Assembly: GCA_008694505.1 (NCBI GenBank) | Contig: VZDJ01007747.1 | Location: forward strand, 43,034,750-43,098,749 | Direction: 5' to 3' | DNA length: 64,000 nt | Origin: Cyanoderma ruficeps | Lineage: Eukaryota > Chordata > Aves > Passeriformes > Timaliidae | Shown: positions 37,215-49,977 of the stretch, piece by piece | Numbering within the stretch: position 1 is the first letter of the stretch | Layout: each line of letters opens with the position of its first letter | Position numbers and translations under genes: made by a program | The notes under the pieces: model-generated | Databases searched by the model: none | What the model was told of the DNA's origin: nothing | What the model saw: only the letters and a program-made list of their open reading frames with translations

Positions 37215-40200
37215 CGGTTGGTGGAGCTGTTGGGAAGCAGCAGCTCCACCTGATCTCCAGTAGGAGCTGTCCATGTTCTGCAGTTCTGGAAATCTGGGTT
37301 TATTTACTAGCATTACTTTCATGCAGAAGTAGGTTTCCATGCACAATGAAATCATCAAATTCCTGTGAAAAATGATAGATAGATTTCATAAAACCTTTTT
37401 TTTTATTCTGTAAAGCAAGATAACATCAATCCACACAAAAAGTGTCAAAAGAATTTGATGTCAGCATCATTAGTATGTAAGTTATTTGTTACCTCCATAC
37501 TTTTGTACTTGTGAGTACATGGATAATTTTGATTTACAGTAGTGTTATCAGGCAGTTGGAATAATACTAATTTATTAAGAGAATCCTGTAAATAATAAAA
37601 TAAATATTAGGAAAAAAAGGATATCTGGATAAAAGTACCATAGGACAAGCCCTCCTCTCTAATGGTACAAAGACTGTCATAATGGTTTTATCAAAAACAT
37701 ATCAATTAATAATTAAAGCTCCATTATTTATAAACTGGAGATTCAAATAAGTCTTTCTTTAGACTATAATGGCACCTTGGCAATGAAAAATTCTAGATGG
37801 AGAATAATGATTGATCAAATTGTTAAAAATGCAAAAGTGGATTAGAAAAAGAAAGCAAGTTGCAGTGTAATTGCAAGGCACTCATCCTACAAACTGTCAC
37901 CGAGCTTTTGTGCCTAGAGAGGAATAACAAGAACAATAAATATGGGTTTGTTTTTTCCTCAATGAGGAGATTTCTAATTTAAAAATGCTCCATTTTTATT
38001 TTTTTTCCCTATGCCATACTTTTTAACTCCTTTGCTGCTGTGCACCAAATATTTACAATATGCCGTTACTGCAGATTTTCATATGAAAAGCCAAGTGATG
38101 ACTGGGAAACTTTTAGTGTAGACAATCAAAAGAATCTGTAAAAAGTTTGACTTTAAATATCGAGATTAGGAATAAAAAATGATTACAGATAGGAGTAAAA
38201 TTGTGGGGGGAAAGAAGAAGAGAGGGAGGGAACAGGGTGAGGGGAAGGGAAACAGATATTTCTTAGCAGGAACAGCATCCCACACACCACAGTGTCAAGT
38301 CATTTACCTTTTTCTAATTCATCAGAGGCAATGTTGCGTTGCATGAGCCCTGTTAAATTTCACTTAGGCAATTCACAGACTCCTTGAGCAGACATGACTA
38401 ACTTTATGGACTTTTATTAACCAGAGTGTGGAGACTGGATAAGATGACGCTGAAGAAAGCCAGTTGTTTTATCTCTCCATGTAGTTTTTACAGAGTAGTT
38501 GCTAACATGTGGGGATCTCAAGCAGGGTGGAAATAACACACAAAGGCACCTCTGAGTGCAGATTTCTCATCTGACTGCAGCAGGTGATGCCATGAAGGCT
38601 CCTGGCCTTGAGGAGCAAGATGGTCCCTGGAGGATGGGGGGCCCTTTTACAGCTGGGCTATGCTCAGTGCTCAGCAAGGAGAGCTGGACTTCTGGCTGGC
38701 CACATGCCTTGGATGGACATAATTTTCTCCTGTTAGATCAGCTGGTCACTTGTGCTAATATTTATGATGAATTTGTAGTACCCAGGCACTGCATTCAGCA
38801 TATTTTTCATTCTTCATGGGCTGTAGCTTCAAGCATTACCTGAAACTAGGCCCCTAGTGGTAATGGGGAAAGAGGTGAAAACCTTGTGCAGCACCACTGG
38901 TTGAGGTTTTCACTTGTTCTTTGCTGTGGATCATGCTGGATTTAGGTAAAAGAAGTTTGCATTTCAGGGTGTAGCTTTCAAAATTCTGTCCTTTCCTAGA
39001 AATGTGTAGATAACAGCGTTTCCCAAACTTACAGCAGTGCTTTGACCACTTCACAGAAGTCCTTAGACACAAAATATAAATCATGTTATATGCTAGGGCT
39101 CCACTACATCTGCATTTACAAGATATAAGAGCACTGTGCACACCCAGCACCCTACAGGTTTTTCTCCCTTTATGAATTCAGGCAGTTTTTCAAACAAAGC
39201 ATGTATTATGTATGCAGCAAGGGAAATGTCTTCTTCAGAAAAGCTGATGTCTCGAAGGTAAACATGTATAAATGTTTATACATTTTTTAACACATATTAT
39301 TTACCCAGAAGAGCACAACAGCTGCTTCAGAGTTGTTCTGGTCTCAGTGGTAAATAGGTATTTTGGCAGTTGTAAGGAACAGAAAGGATTCTTTGGTTCC
39401 ATTCCATTCCAGCCTCTCCACTTGTTATTCTAATGATTGCTCCAAAGGAATCAGGTGTCAGAGGAGATTGATTTCACTTCATGTGAAGCTTTGCACAGAT
39501 TGCTACCTCCATGAAAAGCCCTGAGTAGAAGAAACCTTTTGTTTTTCATTCTGACTCATAATTTAGTCTCTGCTCCCCCTTGACCCTGTGATTTGCATGG
39601 CCTTCAAATAGAGTTGAATTCTTTCCTATTCAGCCTCACCTGGGAGTATTTGTGTAGGTGCTCACCAACTACCCTCATCCCAGCTAGCAGCAGCAGTCCA
39701 ACTGGGATGGCACTGCACGATTTAAATCTCATTACTTGCCCCAGTCACTCTCCAGAACGCCAAATGAGCCTGAAGGAAATCTCACTGCCTCTGTCAATGA
39801 TGAGAGAGACCAAATGCTCTCACACATGCTGCAGTCAGTGCACTGCTGGCTGGATAGACAAGAATTGTCCAGGTGCTTGAAGACTTTAACTAGATGCCTC
39901 CTCATCCTGCAGAAAAGTAGGAACCTGCCCCCTCCAGCCTGCCTCTCACAGCACTGGGACAAGGGGCTCCAGTGCCTCCCCTGTGAGTAGTTCTCAGGTT
40001 ATTTTTACATTCAGGCCTACAGCCAATCACTAATTAAGCCCCAAGTGCACACCATGTGCATCACTAATGCATCTGTGTGTTATATTTTGTGGTTCTCTTG
40101 GCTATGCTCATTTGTTATAACATCAGCTCGCTTTCCCAGCTAAAATCCTCTGCAGCACTAGAGATGGTTGTTAGCTGGGATTAGTCCTGATGTGTTTTAT

Positions 40201-40267
40201 GCCCTGAACTTTATCACAGAGACGTGATTCCTCTGGTCTGTGGTAGCTGTTCCAGCTGTTTCCCCAC
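37215..40267. other. Unique non-coding stretch, no gene seen
   Basis: No recognised mobile element. A purine-rich patch lies at about 38202-38255. The block at about 39640-39985 is somewhat GC-richer and open in three overlapping frames without recognisable domains; an old degraded repeat is possible. Confidence 0.45.
37676..37910. promoter_or_regulatory. Candidate conserved non-coding element
   Basis: This AT-rich but complex stretch has many homeodomain-type cores, for example ATCAATTAATAATTAAAGCT, GGATTAG and TTGATCAAATTG, no repeat signature and no open frame. Such composition is common in vertebrate developmental enhancers. The call is inference from composition alone. Confidence 0.15.
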
Positions 40268-40603
40268 AGCTTTCCAGCCTTCCAGTACTTACTGGGGCTT
40301 ATTAGAAAACTGAAGAGGAGTTTTTTTCCAAGGGCATGTGGTGATAGGATAAAGAGGAATGGCCTTAAAATAAAATAGGTACAGTTTAGATTAAATATAA
40401 GACGGAGTTCTTTACTGTAAGGGTGGTGAGGCTCTGGCACAGGGTGCCCAGAGAAGTTGTGACTGCCCCTGGGTCTTTGGAAGTGTCCCAGGTCAGGCTG
40501 GACATTGGGGTTTGGAGTAACCTGAGCTAGTGGAAGGTGTCCCTGGGAAGTGGATGGGTTTTAAGATCCCTTCCAAGCCAAGCCATTCTGTGATTCCATG
40601 ACC
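40268..40603 (+). repeat. CR1 LINE fragment (plus strand)
   Basis: Forward CR1 phrases are AGCCTTCCAGTACTTACTGG, GGGCTTATTAGAAAACTGAA, AAGGGTGGTGAGGCTCTGGC, ACAGGGTGCCCAGAGAAGTT and the tail AGATCCCTTCCAAGCCAAGC followed by CATTCTGTGATTCCATGA. The start matches a different CR1 subfamily from the copy at 36815 (CTTATTAGAAA in place of the GCTTCAGGAGG wording). It is diverged and 5'-truncated. Confidence 0.93.
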
Positions 40604-43600
40604 TTCGTGGCTCTAAATAAACTACTTGAACTAATAGGAAGGAGTTGGTCAGACCACCTCTTCTGCCATTTGTGTTTATCTGCGCCAAATAAAATTTTAT
40701 TTTGTGTAGAAAATCAGTTCTCTGTCATTTTGCTCCACTTCACAGACCGCCACATTAGTGCAAACTCATTTTCACTGTGATTATAAATTCAGCTTACAGA
40801 ACGATTAAATGCAGCAGAATATGCATTGGGATGTTTTCTTTTAGCCTGTGTTAAGGGTGTGAGAAACTCCCATAGATGGAGACAGAGAGAGATGAGGGTT
40901 CTTATGTGTTAACTGCCACAGAAGAATCTCCAGAGCTCATCTGGAGAGCTCATCCTTGGGAATAAACATGATTCATTAAACCAACCACCAGAGTTAATGT
41001 TATGAAATGATCTATTAAAGCAAAGTTGCTTTCTTATGTATCAGGACATGTAGGAAACAGAAATGTCACTGAATTTATAAAAAATGCACTTTATTGCTAT
41101 TTATTCATGAGCTCTCTTAACAGTCAGTGTTTTCCTCACTGAATTGTGTTAGATTTTTTTTAGTATTGTACTGAGTATGGCAAATAATTAAAGCAAAAAG
41201 GTTCATAATGTTAAAAGGTCAGATGGCTCAGAGAGCCAGTGATGGGATGAAGAAGTGATCACTGTGAGGTCACAGACTGAACAGAAAGTCATTGAGGATG
41301 TTCTTACGCCAACTACAGCCTCAGGATGTATTTTAAGTTAGTTTTTCTTAGCAGTCAGTGAAGAGCAGTGGTTACCTCCAGGAAGTTATTCATCTCACCA
41401 TTCACAGATATTGAGAATGGATGGATATTGTTCCAGGAGGTGAATGCCACCCTGAAATTAGTTTTCCAATCAGAGTTCTTCAGTAGCCAACTGATAAAAA
41501 TGTAGAGTCTTCAATGTGAGTTCATGCAGCATTCTGTATTCACAAACCAACGTTTACTGACAGCTTTAGATGAGATGAAAAGACAAGGCAAAGTGAACAA
41601 ATGAAATATTTCACTACTGCTAGAAGACAGAGATCAGGAGAGATTAGTTCCTCTTCCTCTTAAGAGAGAGCTGTAGTCTAGAGTGCAGTTCTTGACAGGT
41701 ACTGTAGATAGCTTAATCAGTTTATCTTAGCTAGAGAGATTAATTTATTAGTGTTTTAATTTTCCCTGCACCAGCAGCACATTTACTCACAAAACAGCAT
41801 TTGAAGGACTTTGTTTAACAGAGTAGTTACTGGAAGTTGGCAAACAAGGGCAGTGCTCATCAAATGTGAAAGTGCCTGGGAGTATCTAATGACTGATCTG
41901 CATTTCAGGGAAGAATGTGCACTGTATGATTATTGTTTGTATCTGGATTCAAGTGACAAAAATCCTTCTAGAAGGTGTTTATTAGACAAAAACTGAAGAA
42001 AGTAAAGATGTCTGGGGGGGAGATGCAGTAAAATATCTGCATTTTCTGTACCGTACTGTCAGCAGTACAGAGGTGCAGTCTAGCCTGCTTATGAGCATCT
42101 TTAATGGAGATTTTATTGCCTTTGCTGACTTATCTTAGTCATAAATAAAACTTTTTGATACATTTTAATTCAGAGATTTCTCAATGTCTTAGTTTTTTAG
42201 GAATCTTAAAAACAATTTCTATGTCCAAAAGGAAATTCCAGTTATTGCAGGCTCAGTGTCCCAGAACTTGCCACACCTGACTCCTGCAGGTTTTCTATCT
42301 GAATACTTTTCTTCTCCATCAAATATCTACATCAAATATCTGAGCTTCCTATGGTTTTGAGATGATCGTAACTTCCTTAACGAGCCCCAGTCTTCTTCAC
42401 AATTTTATTTTTGTCAGTCGGTTCAACAAAATGGCTGGGCCTCATGCAGCATTAGGTTCGGTTTATGTGTCTTCAGTGGTTAATTCTGTGTTACAGATAA
42501 GTGATCTTTTTTCCTAGAAAATTTTCACCAGTCTTAATCAACCTTTCTATCAATTCAATAATCCTAAAGCTGCCTCAAAATATCTAATGTTTTCTTCTGA
42601 ATTCCTTTCTAATGGTCTGGGATCACAGTTACTCTGAATTTTGAGTTCCTTATCCCATCTGACAGATCTTTTTCTCATGTGTCACCCCTTTCAGCCCATT
42701 CTGACTCCAAGTCCCGTCTTCTTTGGACCTTCTGGCATGGAATGAAAAAATACTCTAATTCTTTAAATACTTTGTTACTGCTTTTATCCATAAAACATAG
42801 GAAGAAATCAAAACTCTCCTCCTTTAGAAAATTTCAAAGGAAAATACTGCTGGTCTGAAGCTCAAGTTTAATAGCTGGTCATCACAAATTAAAGTGAAGA
42901 CATGGGCAAAGTTCCCAATAGTCAAAGAGAAGGATGGGGTAAGGCTCTCTCTCAACTTTATCTTAATTCATCCCATTCACTTAATACTTAGTACTTGAAT
43001 GCTTGAATCTGGCTTTTATCCTCATAGGCTTTTAGAAACGTTCATCACACAACTTCCCTGAAATAGAACCAGACTATTTCTGCTTTACAGGAAAGGATTC
43101 ATCAGAGAAGCTAAGTGAATAGATGAAGATGAGAGATCAAGATGAAAAAAGCAGGTTGACCAAGATATCCACCCTCTTTCGGTATTCCTATTTCTATTTA
43201 TCACTATTTCTGCTCAAGCATTATACTTTCTGTATAATGGCCTTTGTTGGAGCATCCTGCTTGAATCAGTTACCTGTGATAGATGCAGCTAAACTGCAGT
43301 AGTAAATAGGATACCACAGTGGGAACTCCAGTAACTATTTTATATGTGGAGAAGAATCAATAACTTTGGAGTTTAGGACTTGTATTTGGTCACATGTGTC
43401 CTTGAGCGAATCAGTTTGCTTTCAGGGAAGAATCCTTCAAAGCTGCAGAGCTGGAAGTTCAGTTTGGGCTTTTGCAGGAGCTAAGGATGGCCGTGAGGAA
43501 AAATACCAGGTTTATTTCCTCTCCTTTGTTTTCTTGGTGTGGGTTTCTCAGCAGCTGCTTGGTTCTCAAACTCTTGTTCCTTGTTTACCACACTCTCCTT

Positions 43601-46214
43601 TGGTCTTTCCAAACACAGGAAGCTGCAGAGGACCCTGGCCAGGAGCCTAGAAAGGGACAGCTGGAAATGAGTGGCAAAAGTGCTGATTCTTTTTGACTCC
43701 TATCTCCCCTCAGCCCACACACCTCCTCAGCTATTACTTTGAAAAGAGCCAGCCAGAAAATATGGTTGGTTTATGGTCTTGTTAAGACCTTGCACAACTC
43801 ACTTTTTTCATTCAGTCATTTATATCCAGCAAGTCCCTTTTTTAAGGAACGTGCTGTTGCTATGCAACCAAAGGAACCACATAGAGAAAGGAAGCAGGAA
43901 GGATGAAGGCAAGAGGGAAGTAAAAAAAGAAAGATGTTCTTGGGGAAAAAAAGAGGCAAGTCATAGACTATGATTTGAAAATCAAAGATAAGAAAAGCTT
44001 TTCCTTTAGATGGGTAAAGGCAAGAAGCAGAAATGAAAGAGATGTCCTTTGCCCTCCACTCCTTTTCTTGACCTTGTCCAATCACTTCCAGGTTGTGGAA
44101 CATGGCCAGATGATTAAACAGTTGGAGAAATGGCAGTTTAAGTGGTTGGAGTGTCTGACTGGGATTCTGGAGGTCTGTCAGATATTCCTTGCTTACTGAG
44201 TGTCTTAATGGGTCACCTAAGGCAAACTGTTTAATTTCTTGTCCTAATTTCCTTCCTCTAATAAAAGGATAATTCCTTTGATTTCTGCCTTGTCATTTTA
44301 GACTAGAAAACCTTCTTAATAAGCAATGAATAAACACCCCAGTGAGGTCTCAGGGTGTCTACTTTAAAGGATAGATATTAGTATTAAAATAAGGATCATC
44401 ACACCTCACTCACCTTCCCACTATGATGGTGCAAAACATCTTACAGCCCTTAATGTTGACGCCTTCCCATTCTGTCTTATCCTCCACATTTCAAGGCTGT
44501 GCTTCAAATGCAGGAGGACTTAAATCCACTCAAGCTTACTACAGCTTATGGAAGGAAGTATTTGTTCCTTGGATTCCCAGGCCCCTTCTGTACTCTGTGG
44601 GTACACCTCTAGATCTAATTGACACTTCAGAAATGCCCATTTTGCTTTCTTCTGAACATCTTCAGAAGATGTCTAGGGTAGCAGAAGTCTAGGGTAAATA
44701 GGTGCCTGAGTTAATTCTCTAGGGTTGAATAAGATGCATTCAGGCCACTGTGGTTTTCATCTCCTTTATGTATGTGTTTTACTCTGTGTGGTGTTTCCAC
44801 ACAGTAGAAATCTTGCCTTCCCTCACGAAAGAAAATTTCCAAACAGAGTAAGAGAAGCAGCAGAAGGTAGAGCTGAGCCCTGCAAGAGAACTGGCAGGAT
44901 GACGCTGCCTCATTTAGAATTAATTTGTTTGTGCAGCCTTGTTACAATGAAAGTGGCATTTTGTTTGCTCTGATGAAGACAGAATTAATTTAACTACGAT
45001 TAACATATCTGCTTCCTATAGATATTCACTGGTGCTCAGCTTTTTTGCCTGTGATAGAGGATCATTTACAAACATAATTAAGAGTAAAAGCCCCCCGTCT
45101 GTACTGACATGACAGTGTTTCTAAATACTGAGTGTTTTTTGTGGTGCTTTGAGGTTTTCTGCGGTTTTGTTTTAGTGATGAGTGTAGTTGATGTGCTGGT
45201 CACTCTCCTTGCAAAACAAGGAGCAGTTGTCATTGGCCATGGAGATTATTGGTGCAGATTCCTCCTTGCTGGAGGCAAGTGGTGAGGGAATTCTAGATGC
45301 TGAGAATTTTGGACTGTCTGTGCTGACAGGCACAGAACTTCAGGGAAGCACTACATTTGACCTGAGGCCTTAAAAGGCTTCCAAAAATGAGTGATAGTAC
45401 TGGGATCATGGGGATGTAGCTTGGGTAGTATTGTGTGATCTCACAGAGTGAAAAACTTAGATTTGGGATTTTAGTGTATGGTGATATATGGGAGCCAAGA
45501 TGGAGAAGTTTGAGTGTGGATTAGTTTTCTTTTTTACTCCTTCTTCTTCATGAATCTGGGTGGTTTTCTGTAACTGGGTGAAAGAGGTTCGCATTGCTGG
45601 TTTCAGGTGATCACACTTGGATTAGAAGGATAAATAATATAGATGTCAACTGTTTATTGGATAATTGGGACTAAATAGCCTTGAACAGAAACCATTTTAA
45701 CTCACTTTCTTGACTTGTTAGAGATAACTCATGTCTCATGAGTTTTTAAGAAGTAAGGATAATAAACTTCAGAGTGAAACTTCAAAAACAACCTATCCTG
45801 AGTTTTATTTGTCCTGACCTTGGAGGAGGAAAGAGCCAGGAATTCCAGCACGTGCATCTTCATGGAGCAAGTCAGCTCACTCCTGATTACCTGGAATATC
45901 CTTTGTCTATCTAATCTGTTCAGAAAACTAAATCTTTGATGGAGCCTTAAAGCTCAGCCCTTAGGCAAAGGATTGAATAGTTGAGTGTCTAAGGTGTCTT
46001 GGATCAGGAGTTTAAGATTTGTTTCATATTTATCCATCTCTAAGTAGGTCCTGGTTAGGATGCTAGTTAATCTGATCAGCTCAGGGAAACACTTGGTTAT
46101 GGATTAAATTGATCTTTGCTGTGTGGTTTCACAGCCACTATGATAATGGAGAAATTTCACTTCCAGAGACAGAATTGGAAATGTCATATTTGACTGTTTT
46201 CTAAAACTCTTGAT
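40604..46214. other. Long unique non-coding stretch, no gene seen
   Basis: About 5.6 kb with no recognised repeat and no protein-like frame; the longest frames are 82-95 codons and lack domains. A short direct repeat (CATCAAATATCTA twice) lies near 42318-42345. A purine-rich run is at about 43885-43960. Confidence 0.45.
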
Positions 46215-46370
46215 CCCTTTCCTTTCCTTTCCTTTCCTTTCCTTTCCTTTCCTTTCCTTTCCTTTCCTTTCCTTTCCTTTCCTTTCCTTTCCTTTCCTTT
46301 CCTTTCCTTTCCTTTCCTTTCCTTTCCTTTCCTTTCCTTTCCTTTCCTTTCCTTTCCTTTCCTTTCCTTN
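46215..46370 (+). repeat. (CCTTT)n pentanucleotide array with an N
   Basis: About 31 perfect tandem units of CCTTT fill 46215-46369 and end at a single N (46370), after which the sequence continues as a degenerate CCCTT-rich run to about 46393. The minus strand is all purine (AAAGG). Frames across it translate to repeating polar or aromatic residues and are not genes. A perfect array this long is polymorphic by nature and the N suggests its length is not resolved. Confidence 0.97.
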
Positions 46371-47419
46371 TTCCCTTCCCTTTCCCCTTCCCTTACCATT
46401 CACTTTGAAGTCATCAATAATGTTGGGTATAGAAAGCCTGATTATTTGAGGTCATTAACAGGGGTGGAGGATCAGCAATCAGCAGGTGATTTTAGTTCAA
46501 GCTTCAGGTAGCTGACATTAAATTTTGTATTATCTTCCAGTGATGATTAAGTGAGGTCAACAGCCTTTGACTAAACGCTGCAAGTTTCTGAAGAGTGTTG
46601 AACTGTGATCCTCAGTTTACAATATTTTCTGTATCATAATGAGATTAAAACAAAAAAAATCCAAATGTATCTCATGCCTTGAAAGTATGTGATACGTCAT
46701 GAAAAAAAAAACAAAACAAAAACAAACAACAGAAAATGTAAACCCAAAAAACCCAAACTCTTTGTCTTCAGTTTGAATTGCCAATTGTTTATGTTGGGCA
46801 GGGGAATGACCATAAAACGCATCTTTTTAGAAATACGTTTCAAGTTTTGTAAAGATATCTATGGGGTTTTTTTAAGAGAGTGAAACTCTTGCCATAAGCA
46901 CAATGAAGTGTATCATGTATCTGCTGTGATGGAAGGAAGATTGACTTGCTGCCACACTGTTGTTTAAATAGCTGCCAAAACCCATGTCTGATGAATGCAT
47001 TGCTATAAATGATCTCCACTTTTCACATCCTTCTACAAAGACCTTGTTAGACAAAGAGCTTATCTCCAATACTGCAAAGATTTAGCAATATCTTAGTCAT
47101 GTGTTATACTGAATCATAGAAAACACTTCAATTCAATATATATTTAGCTTTTATGAAGTAAAAGATTGAGGAAATTTGACAGTAGGTAAAGTAATATGCA
47201 GTTTTGTTAAGAAAACATAATTTTGATTAAAAAAAGAAAAGGTAAAACTTGGCCTATATTCCAACTATCAATTTATGCTGTTGGATGCAGAAGGAAAGAT
47301 CACCAGCAGAACAGTCACTGTTGTTTTTAAATCTGGACTGATAAAAATTAAAAAGCTTTATGTTAATAACTGAATATTCTGAGAACAATTTTAACAAGAT
47401 CACCTGAAGTCCTTTCTGT
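46371..47419. other. Non-coding spacer, no gene seen
   Basis: AT-rich unique sequence, with an A-rich low-complexity patch around 46700-46760. No recognised repeat family or coding frame. Confidence 0.5.
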
Positions 47420-47719
47420 CCATTACCTAAAGGGATTTACAAGAAAGCTGAAGAGGGACATTTCGTTTTCACAAGGTGGGCAGGACACGGGGGAATGACC
47501 CTAAACTGAAGGAGGTTTGATTAGATATTAGGAAGAAATTATTCCCTGTGAGGGTGGGGAGGCCCTGGCACAGGGTGCCCAGAGAAGCTGTGGCTACCCC
47601 TGGACCCCTGGAAGCGTCCAAGGCCAGGTTGGATGGGGCTTGGAGCAGCCTGGGATAGTGGGAGGAACTGGATGGTCTTTAAGGTCCTCTCCAAACCAAA
47701 CCTTTCTATGATTCTCTGA
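47420..47719 (+). repeat. CR1 LINE fragment (plus strand)
   Basis: Forward CR1 with AGATATTAGGAAGAAATTAT, GAGGGTGGGGAGGCCCTGGC, ACAGGGTGCCCAGAGAAGCT, GGATGGGGCTTGGAGCAGCC and the tail TCCTCTCCAAACCAAACCTT, TCTATGATTCTCTGA. The usual CCCTGCCCATGGCAG segment has been deleted between GATAGTGGGAGG and AACTGG. Another CR1 of a different subfamily follows within about 85 bp in the same orientation. Confidence 0.95.
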
Positions 47720-47804
47720 CTATTTGCAAGCAACCATTCAGATTGTAGAGCAGAATTTACTTCAGAGAGCTGCAACAACCCTGGCACAAGCAGGTGCTTA
47801 ACAG

Positions 47805-48085
47805 GGAAAAACTCTACAAGGCAAGAGAAAATGGCCTCAGGTTAATCGAGGGGATGTTTAGATTGGATATTACAAAAAAAAAATCTCTTTCTTGAAAGGG
47901 TTGTCAAACCTTGGAATGGGTTGCCCAGGACAGTGGTGGAATCACCATCCAGGGAGGGATTTAGGACATGTACATGTAGTGCTTAGGGACATGGTTTAGG
48001 GGTAAGCTTGGAAGGGTTAGGTTAAGGGTTGCACTCCACAGTCTTAGAGGGTTTTTCCAGCCTAAATCATTTATGATTCTATGAA
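47805..48085 (+). repeat. CR1 LINE fragment, second subfamily (plus strand)
   Basis: Forward phrases are GAAAATGGCCTCAGGTTAAT, TAGATTGGATATTAC, GGAATGGGTTGCCCAGGACA, GTGGTGGAATCACCATCCAG, TTAGGGACATGGTTTAGGGG and the tail CCAGCCTAAATCATTTATGA, TTCTATGA. This belongs to the same group as the reversed copies at 18564 and 23661. It lies head-to-tail behind the CR1 at 47420-47719 but is an independent insertion. Confidence 0.93.
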
Positions 48086-48873
48086 GCTGATGACCAAAGA
48101 GATTTCATCTCTTCATAGCTTCACTCAAAATTCCCTGTCCTAGAAGAAGGGGAAGTTGCACAGACATTAAACAAGCTATGGACCTCTGAGCAGAAAATGT
48201 CACAAGCACTGAGCAGGTACAGAGCCAGTAAGGTAATTACTGAGATAACATTTCAAAAGCAGTCCAGGGTGAGTCAGGCAGCCTTGTCTATTTCTGGGAG
48301 GTTCTAGAGGTAAAGGGGGAGAATGAAACAAAAGACATTTTTACTTAACAGCTCTGTGTCTTTGGCCTGTTTTACTGCCAGTATCTTGGCTGCATCTGCC
48401 ACGTCTGTCAAGTGTGGAAGAGAACATTTGCCTCCCACCTCTTCTTCTTTGATCCATGCCTTCAAGTTGTAGCCTTTCATCCTGGTTTTCTTATGAAAGA
48501 GAGCTATTTCTCTTCATGAAAATTTCTCCTCTTATATGACTGAAATGGATTATCTTGCATCTGGTGTTCAGAAGTGACCTTTCATGGCACTGAGGTGCAC
48601 TCTGGTGCTGATCCCACTAGAATGCCTTGACATGCTGCCTGGTGCAGCAGCTGCTTCAGGGAGATGTAGGGGAATGGGAATCGCCCAATCCACAGCTCAC
48701 ACATCTTCCTGACGTCTCAGACCTCTGAAATCTTGTATTGCCTTAGCCAGTGTGAGGGAAAGGTGAGTGTTGTGAGACTCAGATGTAGCTGCAGAGAAAA
48801 GAGATGTGCCTTTTTCAGTGATTCTTTGAGATGGATTCCTTCCCTTAAAATCCTTATTCAGGACTAATATTTT
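48086..48873. other. Non-coding spacer, no gene seen
   Basis: Unique sequence of mixed composition between CR1 copies. No recognised feature. Confidence 0.5.
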
Positions 48874-49043
48874 AGAATGACAGAAGGGTTTGGGTTGGAA
48901 GGGACCTTAAAGACCTTTCAGTTCCATCATCCTGCCATGGGCAGGGGCACCTTCCACTATCCCAGGTTGTTGCAAGCCCCATCCAACCTTAGACACTTCC
49001 AGGAACGGTTCAGCCACAGCTTCTCTGGGCAATCTGTTCCAAA
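48874..49043 (-). repeat. CR1 LINE 3' end (minus strand)
   Basis: The plus strand reads AGAATGACAGAAGGGTTTGG, GTTGGAAGGGACCTTAAAGA, CATCCTGCCATGGGCAGGGG and CACAGCTTCTCTGGGCAATC, the reverse complement of a CR1 3' end. It is the only minus-strand CR1 in the right half of the window. A small internal deletion removed part of the CTGGCCTTGAACAC segment. Confidence 0.93.
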
Positions 49044-49977
49044 GGGAACACATAATAATATATAAAATAATATATGTTTTAACCATTTATACCTGCTGCA
49101 TAATTTATAGAATATATCTTCACCTGCAGTGATCTAAAATGTAAATGTGAATGAGAATCTGGGCCCTAGTTCCATGATTTTTAACTAAATAATTAAGAAA
49201 GTTGTTTCAGTTAATGCTTAGTCACCTAATGACTGTTAAAACTTTTAGACACTGTGAATACTTACCTCTTTCACTAATTAAGCAGAACATATTATTCAAC
49301 AGGCCTCCAGAAAAACAGAACGTTCAAGTGCCTAAATTTGGAAACCAAATAGGACTGATATGTTCTCAGTTATGTCTCAAGTCACCTCCTAATTTATAAT
49401 GAATAAATAAAAATAAATGTATTCACTAATCTGTTAAGATGCTTTCATGACAGGTATGACTAACAACATGATCTTGTTCCTGTCCTTCTTTAGCAAAACT
49501 TGCCACTGTCCCGATTACTTGCTTAGTTAATTATGTTATGGCTAAAATTAACCTGAAGATTATCTAGTACAAGCAAGTCTCAGCACAGATTTGAATCCTG
49601 TGAAATACTTGAAAATGCTAATGCAGTGCTAATAATAAAAGTGGGGTGCTGTGAAACTTAGTGAATTACTTAATGTTTACAAACGATTTTGGAATACTCA
49701 AATGGGGATTGCATTCCTGAAATGGTAATAATAACATTTCTTGAAGTTGTGCTTTTTGTAGATATCAGTGCTCTCAAAACAACCTGATAAACCTGAGAGG
49801 AAATTCTGTTTCTTAAAGGACACTGAGTGAGATTACTGTTGTGAGATCTGTTGTGAGAGTGAAAGATATCCACAGAATCTGGTATCAAAGAAGGAACCTT
49901 GCTGCAGCTGCCACTGCTGTACTCAAACACAGATCCCATTTCCAGAGGATGGTTCATCTGTGTAGCACCAATGAACC
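49044..49977. other. Non-coding spacer, no gene seen
   Basis: AT-rich unique sequence up to the LTR. Nothing recognisable. Confidence 0.5.

Noticed and set aside
36888..37249. Minus-strand frames of 86-116 codons
   Set aside because: They are reverse readings of the plus-strand CR1 at 36815-37214. CR1 3' ends commonly give such frames.
46104..46449. Long frames with repeating K/G/R/E or F/L/S/P residues
   Set aside because: They are translations of the (CCTTT)n array in different frames and cross an N.
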